Shown here piece after piece: positions 59,881 to 64,000 of a stretch of 64,000 nucleotides of DNA. Each line of letters opens with the position of its first letter. The first letter of the stretch is position 1. The position numbers and the translations under genes are program-made. The stretch is taken from contig NC_132982.1 in assembly GCF_047496725.1 (NCBI RefSeq), forward strand, positions 3,813,501 through 3,877,500. Reading direction: 5' to 3'. This DNA comes from Anoplolepis gracilipes. Its lineage: Eukaryota > Arthropoda > Insecta > Hymenoptera > Formicidae. A model generated the notes under the pieces. That model saw only the letters and a list, made by a program, of their open reading frames with translations, searched no databases and was not told the DNA's origin.

Positions 59881-62800
59881 CTGAAAAATAGGTCGCATTT
59901 AATAGTACAATACAAATAGCGTCGGGAGAGACACTTGTGATTATTTACAATAATAACTTGTAATTAATAATGTATTCTTTTCGTGCGTGTACATGTGAGG
60001 AGTTTATTAAGAAATTAATCATTTTTATTCGAAATTATTAATCCTTTTTAAAAACTCACAATTTTTATCATTACTATTATCTCTGTTATAGGTCATATAG
60101 ACATTTTTCTGAATATAATTATAAGAATATATAAAGTGAAATGACTGGCGTGCTAAAATTTCATTTGCATTCGATTGGTTCTTACGTCGTACACTTACGA
60201 AATCACTGCTAATCCTGCAAATTTGATTAAATTTAAATGACTTTCTTACGACTCCTTTTTATGAATTATATCATTTGCATATGGGAGTCGAGAGAGAATC
60301 TGTGCGACGCAACGTGGATGAGAGGATGAAGATGGAAAAGACGTGGAGTGAAGGAGAGATACGGCTGCAGGTGGAGGAGATACTGCATCGAGATTAATCT
60401 TCGCCCTCGACCAAGGGAAGGAAGTTGAATTCCGTTTCCTGTCTACAGGCTAGGTTTCGACCTTATACCGGCGGCTGACGAGGCAACTTCTCCACCGACA
60501 GCGGTGGTGATGGTGTTTCTCGGGGTTAGCTCAAGTTACAGTCCAGTGGAGCGACTAAACTCGACCCTTCCGCAACCCAACCCCGTTCGCTGGTGCTTGT
60601 GCACCAGCCAGTTTAAACGTAACACTAATCGATCTCGGTACGTAATTTATATAAATATATGGATTTAATCTTTTTACTCTTTTGCTCTAAATATGTGTAC
60701 GATTGAAACAAGTAGAAATGATTTAACTTTTCTGCTAAAAATCTGATAAGTAAGTAGATGACTAGTAGAACGACCCGGATACAACTGTGACTTTAAAGTG
60801 TAAAAATTACACGCACAGGAGGAACAAGTTTAAGAGGACTTATTTTGACTAAAATGTATGGGATTTCACGGTGAGAACAATGAAGCTGAATTGCAGATAT
60901 CTCACGGAGGATCGCGCAATAAATCCTGCGAGCGTGTAAAGGCGATATTTGAAAATAATAATCCTCCTAGCCGTATGAAATAAATCCGCGGCGCTCATCG
61001 GCGTACGATACGATCTATCTTCGTGGGGCTTAATAACGGCCAACGATGTACACGGAAAAAGGAAGTGTAATAGAGATGTAGGAGGGCAAAGAGCGGCGGA
61101 GAGAAGTCGAAAGGGAGGCAGGCAGGACGCGGGCGCCGGAAGTTTACAAAGACGAACGTCTTCCCTTTTCGTTTCACTGTTTCTGCCTTCGTATTATATC
61201 AGGAACAATGAAACGCAATATCCGACCGGGGATGGTCTTCGAAAGCGAGACGGTGGGGAGAAGAGAAGACTCGGAGTTCCTCCAGTTAGTTCTCGTCGGG
61301 CGGAAAGCCTAGTACAACAATAGCAGTTGCCCTTTTATCAATCGGCGCCAGTTGCGATCCTTTTAAACACGCCGGAATCAATAATAAATTCTCTCGATAG
61401 TATTCTCCCCCTCTTTACCTAAGCGGAATCTCCATTCGCGAATTTCTCACGATAAAATGGGAGGTAAGAAAAAGGATGAGGCATGAATTTGAGAGAAGCG
61501 ACGGTATGACGATAAATCAAATTAACTCCCGAAAGTTTCGAGACTTTTCGAAGCAGCCTCCCTCTCGACGCAGCTACTCTATTTCGCGGTCGTGATTGGA
61601 CAGAAACGGAGCGAAGAAAAAGAGCAGACGAGGTCAAACGCTTTGCACGCTTTGAAATCTGTGCAGAAAGATGAAAAATGTCTGCTTCTCGACAAAGTTG
61701 CGTCGTTGAATCGATCATAATTATTAATTTCTAACATGAATTACTCTTATTAGTATCATAAATGTAAAGAAAAAACAGAATACGATGCTGAAAAATAATT
61801 AAATAGAATTGGAAAAATTAATATTTTATTTTTTAAAAAAAATCACAACGAATTCACATTAATTTTCTTCAGATTTTATTTTTTTTTTACTATGGTTTAA
61901 AGTTATCGATATATTTCAATATCGCTACGACATTTGACAATGACAACTCATTGATTAAATCTATTTCTCTTCTTTCGAGAGATATTTTCCCAAGAGAGAG
62001 AGAGAGAGGCATATCTCGTGTTTCTATCAAGTTTAATGCATCCTTCCTCCCTCCTTGTTTTCCTGAAACCCGCAAGTCGCGCTAGTCACGCATACCTTAG
62101 AGCCACGAGGAAAAGGAAAAAGCGTGCGCGCCTATTTTCTTCACGCTCGAACGTGCCGAAATAAGGGTCGACGGGGAAAAAGTAGTGCCGGTCATGAAGG
62201 AACGTTGGATTTCCGGGGCGTGGCGTCTCGCGGAGAAATGGATTCAACTAAATTCTCACACTCGCCGAGCGAAAGCTGAAGGAGAAGGACGTTAGTCCTT
62301 GTACGAAGACGACGAGGAAGGAGAAACTCGGTGGAGTGCAGGCCCGAGACAAACCAAACGCGTTTATCCACGATCCCTTTTGCAAACGGGACTCAACGAG
62401 CCGGAAATATTTCGGCGCGGTGTCAGTTTAAGGAAACGATTTTCACGTACCAGATGAGGAAGCCGCGCGTCGATAGTCGAGGGAGATGTCGGAGGAAAAA
62501 GAGAGGAGTCCGCCCGTCTCGCCGGAAACAATCTCGCGCGCGCGAAGGTGCGCTAGTTGGCAAGAAACGAGCGGATGTAAGTAACGGCTGCAATCGGTTA
62601 TCGATGATCATGTAAGTGTCGATAGCGCCGAGATTGCCGCACCAGTTAGTGGTGACAAGAACGAACATTGTCGTCGTTAAAAACTGACAGAGACAAACGC
62701 TGATACTCGTGCGGATTCGATTATAAGACTGAAAGGAGAAAACGAAGTATTGCTTATTATCTGAACACGTTCATGGGCTCTCTGTTAGCCATGTTTGATG

Positions 62801-64000
62801 GCTCCCTGATATATTATCGCTAATAAAGTAGGTATATTAATCATACATTATATCATACATTATATCAGCGTTATCGATTTGACAGAGTCGCCTGAAAATA
62901 GCGACGGCGCAAACGCAGTTCTGGGGAGAAAATCTGTCGGGAGAGAAAAAAAATTCTAATTTTTAATGCAAGAGTAGGTTATTGACGATCGCGTGTCGAT
63001 AACAAAATAGAAACTGACAAGCGCAACGGGATTCGCATGTTGGAATACTTGTCTAAATATCATTGAAAACATTTCAACTTGAGAGAAGATGCGAAGATAT
63101 CAACTTACGATGTAAACCGCACAATTTTAAATTCCAAGGCGTTATCATATTTTAATAGCGGTTATCAACGTCACTTGTCAACCGTATGACACGATATCTT
63201 ATAAGACAAGTATCAAGACAGCACATCAGCGTATCAGCTGATGCACTCGTAAAAAACTTATCTTCACAGAAGCAGACGGCAAATTGTCCGACTTGCTGCG
63301 CGGCTCAAACTCATTGTCAGCCGAAATTTTACGTCATCCATTATCTCGTAAAGACGTAAATTGCATCTTTTAGGTTGACATATCTGCTTCTATTTATGCA
63401 TTTTATATTTATGCGTTTCGAGCCTAAGTGGCACGAGAGGAGAAAGAGGTCCGGGTTAGGAAACTTAGGCGAGAAGCGTGGAAACGAGGTCGTAGATGAA
63501 TCGAACGGAAGCGGAAGACGAAGCATACATCAAGCCGGAAGCATCACAGAGTGCTATTAACATAAACCCAGTCATTGCTGCCTTAAGACATAATAATACC
63601 GTTATACTCGCGTGTAATTTCGCATCGTGTCTCGTCCTCTCTGGTCGTGTTTTTCTCAGATCACGGGCGAAAAGGGAAACGTCAAGATATTTCTTGCGAC
63701 ACGATTAAGGATACGCGTGAGCGGAAAAAGAGGAAAATCTTGATGAGATTTTAATCTCCCGCGGCTTTATTGAATGTTACAACTTGATGTTATAACTTTT
63801 TCTTCGTTTGACGCGCACTTTTTATTTTTAATTGGATTTCTTCTTATTGTTACATCTATTTAATACATGTCTCCTCTTTGAAATCTTTCTCCTATAAAAA
63901 GACTTGTGTAAGTAACAATATACAACAATTTAGCAAAAAAAAAAAAAACAAAAATATATATATATATATATTTCTCATCATACGTATATTTTTACAGGAA
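59881..64000 (-). other. Upstream agrin intron, running past the right edge
   Basis: No Cys-rich exon or signal peptide is recognised here, yet the first recovered exon begins in phase 1. The interval is therefore probably intronic. The window ends before the agrin promoter. Confidence 0.6.

Noticed and set aside
1..64000. tRNA, rRNA or microRNA genes
   Set aside because: A read-through found no convincing tRNA B-box context, rRNA segment or long imperfect hairpin. A dedicated scan could still find one.

Overview
This window looks like chromosomal DNA from an insect, most likely a hymenopteran and possibly an ant. The genes are intron-rich with GT-AG splice sites. The background is AT-rich and dense in microsatellites, with CpG-rich patches. 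All recognisable proteins are metazoan or arthropod families. No bacterial, organellar or viral genes were seen.

Layout, left to right. (1) 1-9.0 kb: upstream DNA of the circadian repressor gene clockwork orange (cwo, + strand). It holds a small terminal-inverted-repeat element at the left edge, a cluster of perfect CACGTG E-boxes, three CRE-like sites within 33 bp, an element with 81-bp perfect inverted arms around a hammerhead-like motif (4.17-4.75 kb), and a GC-rich block with a G-quadruplex motif near 8.1 kb. (2) 9.0-14.25 kb: cwo, four coding exons, 379 aa, bHLH plus Orange domain. (3) 14.45-17.3 kb: elongation factor 1-alpha on the minus strand, three coding exons, 461 aa, tail-to-tail with cwo. 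(4) 17.3-25.1 kb: mostly intergenic, with a GC-rich block at 19.5-20.4 kb that may hold the EF1-alpha promoter. (5) 25.1-27.3 kb: a small costars-family (ABRA/STARS-like) gene on the + strand, four coding exons, 170 aa, behind a TATA box. (6) 27.3-33.9 kb: non-coding, AT-rich. (7) 33.9-59.9 kb, and beyond the right edge: most of an agrin gene on the minus strand. Twenty-two coding exons were recovered by reading splice sites; all phases are compatible and they give 1664 residues plus stop. Order: three Kazal/follistatin modules, a fourth split by a 3.9-kb intron, two more, an unusual Cys-rich exon, two laminin-EGF modules, a seventh Kazal, a linker, a small Cys module, EGF, LG1, two EGFs, LG2, EGF, LG3, stop.

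The genes are independent housekeeping, regulatory and extracellular-matrix genes and form no single pathway. No undescribed system in the bacterial sense is present. The strongest novelties are inside agrin: a phase 2-2 acidic, tyrosine-rich 36-codon cassette whose skipping would restore an RRRR run at the start of LG3, and an EGF module expanded by about 80 residues that carry three C-x4-C hexapeptides between basic linkers. The circadian-type regulatory landscape upstream of cwo and the 81-bp perfect inverted repeat are also worth checking. Exon boundaries come from reading alone and have not been checked against transcripts.
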